Part shown: in pieces, positions 30,200-31,514 of the stretch | Numbering within the stretch: the first letter of the stretch is position 1 | How the letters are laid out: each line of letters begins with the position of its first letter | DNA from: Chara braunii | Lineage: Eukaryota; Streptophyta; Charophyceae; Charales; Characeae | Assembly: GCA_003427395.1 (NCBI GenBank) | Contig: BFEA01000001.1 | Location: 775,637-807,150, forward strand | Length of the DNA stretch: 31,514 nt | Direction of reading: 5' to 3' | Translations under genes and position numbers: made by a program | The notes under the pieces: generated by a model | Told to the model about the DNA's origin: nothing | Seen by the model: the letters and a program-made list of their open reading frames with translations, nothing else | Databases searched by the model: none

Positions 30200-30312
30200 A
30201 CGTGTATACACCTAGACTACCAGCCGGGCCGCCCGGGTCACCATATTTTCCCGGGCGGCCCGACGTGCAAGGACCAGGGAAGGTCCCAACCCAAAAAAAA
30301 AAAAAAAAAAAA
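30200..30312 (+). mobile_element. Short retroposon family 3, copy 1
   Basis: Begins GTATACACCTAGACTACCAG, then the perfect 13-bp stem CGGGCCGCCCGGG 30225-30237 / CCCGGGCGGCCCG 30250-30262 with a 12-nt loop. It ends with an A tail (30294-30311). The same 5' phrase starts the two minus-strand relatives downstream. Confidence 0.72.
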
Positions 30313-30429
30313 CTCCAAAAAATCCGAAACAAAACTATGCTATGCGTAAAAATAAACAAAACAATTTTTGCCTCAGGGTCACATCGAAATTCTTTACAAA
30401 ATTTAAAATATAATTTTAAATTGAAAAAT

Positions 30430-30515
30430 AATTTTATTTTTTTATTTTTTTATTTCTTTTTTGCCAGGCCGGGCAAGTGGACCCGGGCCACTCTGGTAGC
30501 CTAGGTATACATATA
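30430..30515 (-). mobile_element. Short retroposon family 3, copy 2
   Basis: The minus strand begins GTATACCTAGGCTACCAG, then GGCCCGGG, loop TCCACTTG, CCCGGCC (seven pairs with one bulge), then GGC and an A-rich tail (T-rich 30432-30462). The stem is shorter and different from copy 1, but position and tail agree. Confidence 0.62.
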
Positions 30516-30749
30516 TCACGGTTGCTTTCTTTGTTTTTGTTTTTTTTTGTTTTTTGCGTTAATGCGTTTGCTCATGTGGGATTAGAGCACTGCGCACCAC
30601 ACAGCGACCTGAGCAGCGCACTTCATCTTCGCGCCTCAAATATGCTTCCCACCCTCTTCCCCACCCTCGACACCTTTTTTATTTTTTTGCTCCGAATGAC
30701 CTCAAAAAATTTTTGGGCGGTCCCCTGGTGGAGCGCAGCCACCCCTCAT

Positions 30750-30880
30750 TTCTTTGTTTTTTTTTTGCTTTCCAGATTTGAAAAATATGAGTTGTCGGGG
30801 ATCCCGGACAACTCCGCACAGGATGTCCACCCAGGATGTCCGGCCAGGACAACCGGCCATCGGACAACTAGTAGCCTAAC
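30750..30880 (-). mobile_element. Short retroposon family 3, copy 3
   Basis: The minus strand begins GTTAGGCTACTAG, contains several GGACATCC/GTTGTCC motifs, and has the stem GAGTTGTC 30789-30796 / GACAACTC 30807-30814 around GGGATCCC. It ends in an A-rich tail (T-run 30757-30767). Same architecture as the other two with a third stem sequence. Confidence 0.6.
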
Positions 30881-31141
30881 TATAAGCTCAATTTTTCATT
30901 TTTTTGTGCATCTGGTTCTCTTTTTGGGCCAAATGCACAGTCTCATATTTTTTCCTCTTCTATTTCTTTCCATTTTGGGTTGCCACCTCATTCCGGAGCT
31001 AGTCATTGAGCTGGTCCACAAAAAACGATTATCTCCTCTCCACCATGAGATCTGATCTTAGATGCATGGCCCAAAAGAAAACCGACCTTTTTCTTTTTGC
31101 ATTTTCTCTCGTTTTTGCCCTTTTTTAATTCAGATATTGTG

Positions 31142-31253
31142 GAGATATGGCCCCAAGGGTCATATCTCTGCAATCCGGGATGCGCTCGTTGGATCTATGA
31201 GGAGTGAGGTCACCATTGGGATCTGCCAGTCCCTACTGCAGCAGTCCCAATGG
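31142..31253. repeat. Two long hairpins
   Basis: GAGATATG 31142-31149 / CATATCTC 31161-31168, with CCC/GGG inside. CCATTGGGA 31213-31221 / TCCCAATGG 31245-31253, extended by CTGC 31223-31226 / GCAG 31241-31244 with one bulged T. Confidence 0.75.
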
Positions 31254-31335
31254 ACCTGCATATTTTCCTCCATCCGCTTATCTTGTTTTGTCTCATTCTC
31301 CCTCCATTTTCTCTCCTTTTTCCATGGTTACGCCG

Positions 31336-31472
31336 AACCCGGACTCGGACCGGACCGGACCCGAAACCGGACGCACGTCCGGACCGTACCGGACGTCTGG
31401 AATTCCGGACATGGTCCGGACCTTCCGGACATAGCGGACGCGGACGGTCCGGAAAAAAAAAACGGTCCGGAG

Positions 31473-31514
<42 letters not shown>
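31336..31514 (+). mobile_element. CCGGAC-repeat retroposon-like end with long A tail
   Basis: CCGGAC and GTCCGG hexamers recur in both orientations from 31338 to 31470, giving many small dyads. There is an A9-10 tract, a repeat of CGGTCCGGA, and then an A-run from 31473 to the window end (42 nt, open). Similar CCGGTCCGG DNA lies at 1085-1110 on the other strand. Confidence 0.6.

Noticed and set aside
30021-30359. ORF with a Glu-Arg repeat on the minus strand.
   Set aside because: Translation of the (CT)25 microsatellite.

Overview
The window reads as repeat-rich nuclear DNA of a eukaryote. I see no host gene, rRNA, tRNA, operon or CRISPR array. Five fragments of one non-LTR retrotransposon (LINE) lineage carry a reverse-transcriptase zinc-binding (zf-RVT type) region, which is typical of plant LINEs. 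Poly(A)-tailed short retroposons, long homopolymers, microsatellites and scaffold gaps fit a large plant-lineage genome (streptophyte alga, bryophyte, lycophyte or fern are all possible). The species cannot be fixed from sequence alone.

Layout: 1-602 is an uninterrupted minus-strand LINE frame cut by the window edge. 0.7-7.5 kb holds microsatellites, a 175-bp foldback, two assembly duplications around single Ns, several short retroposons and a 37-bp minisatellite. 7.5-8.5 kb is rich in short perfect hairpins. 9.3-9.87 kb is an alternating A-B-A-B-A tandem repeat. 10.15-11.03 kb is an array of ten hairpins that share a loop but have different stems. 11.77-13.6 kb has a second hairpin series. 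15.1-18.25 kb has a dispersed repeat followed by a decayed LINE with the reverse-transcriptase core. 18.77-20.2 kb has short retroposons and a 606-nt gap. 20.5 kb and 25.5-27.4 kb hold three more LINE pieces. 22.5-24.0 kb has diverged hairpin repeats. 24.0-25.45 kb is a cluster of short retroposons. 27.8-29.1 kb has the second copy of the dispersed repeat and a third hairpin cluster with a GGTTGCGCC loop. 29.6-31.5 kb has a 152-bp tandem duplication, two further poly(A) retroposon families and a poly(A) end.

How the parts relate: the LINEs, all on the minus strand, are the only plausible source of retrotransposition activity. The short retroposons, mostly minus strand and A-tailed, look like non-autonomous passengers. 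The unifying oddity is structural. Almost every repeat family has one or more stem-loops in which the loop is conserved while both stem arms change together, including G:T wobbles and one complete 13-bp stem replacement. Selection for RNA or DNA structure, or template-switch correction of quasi-palindromes, could both explain this. All pairings were found by eye and need computation.
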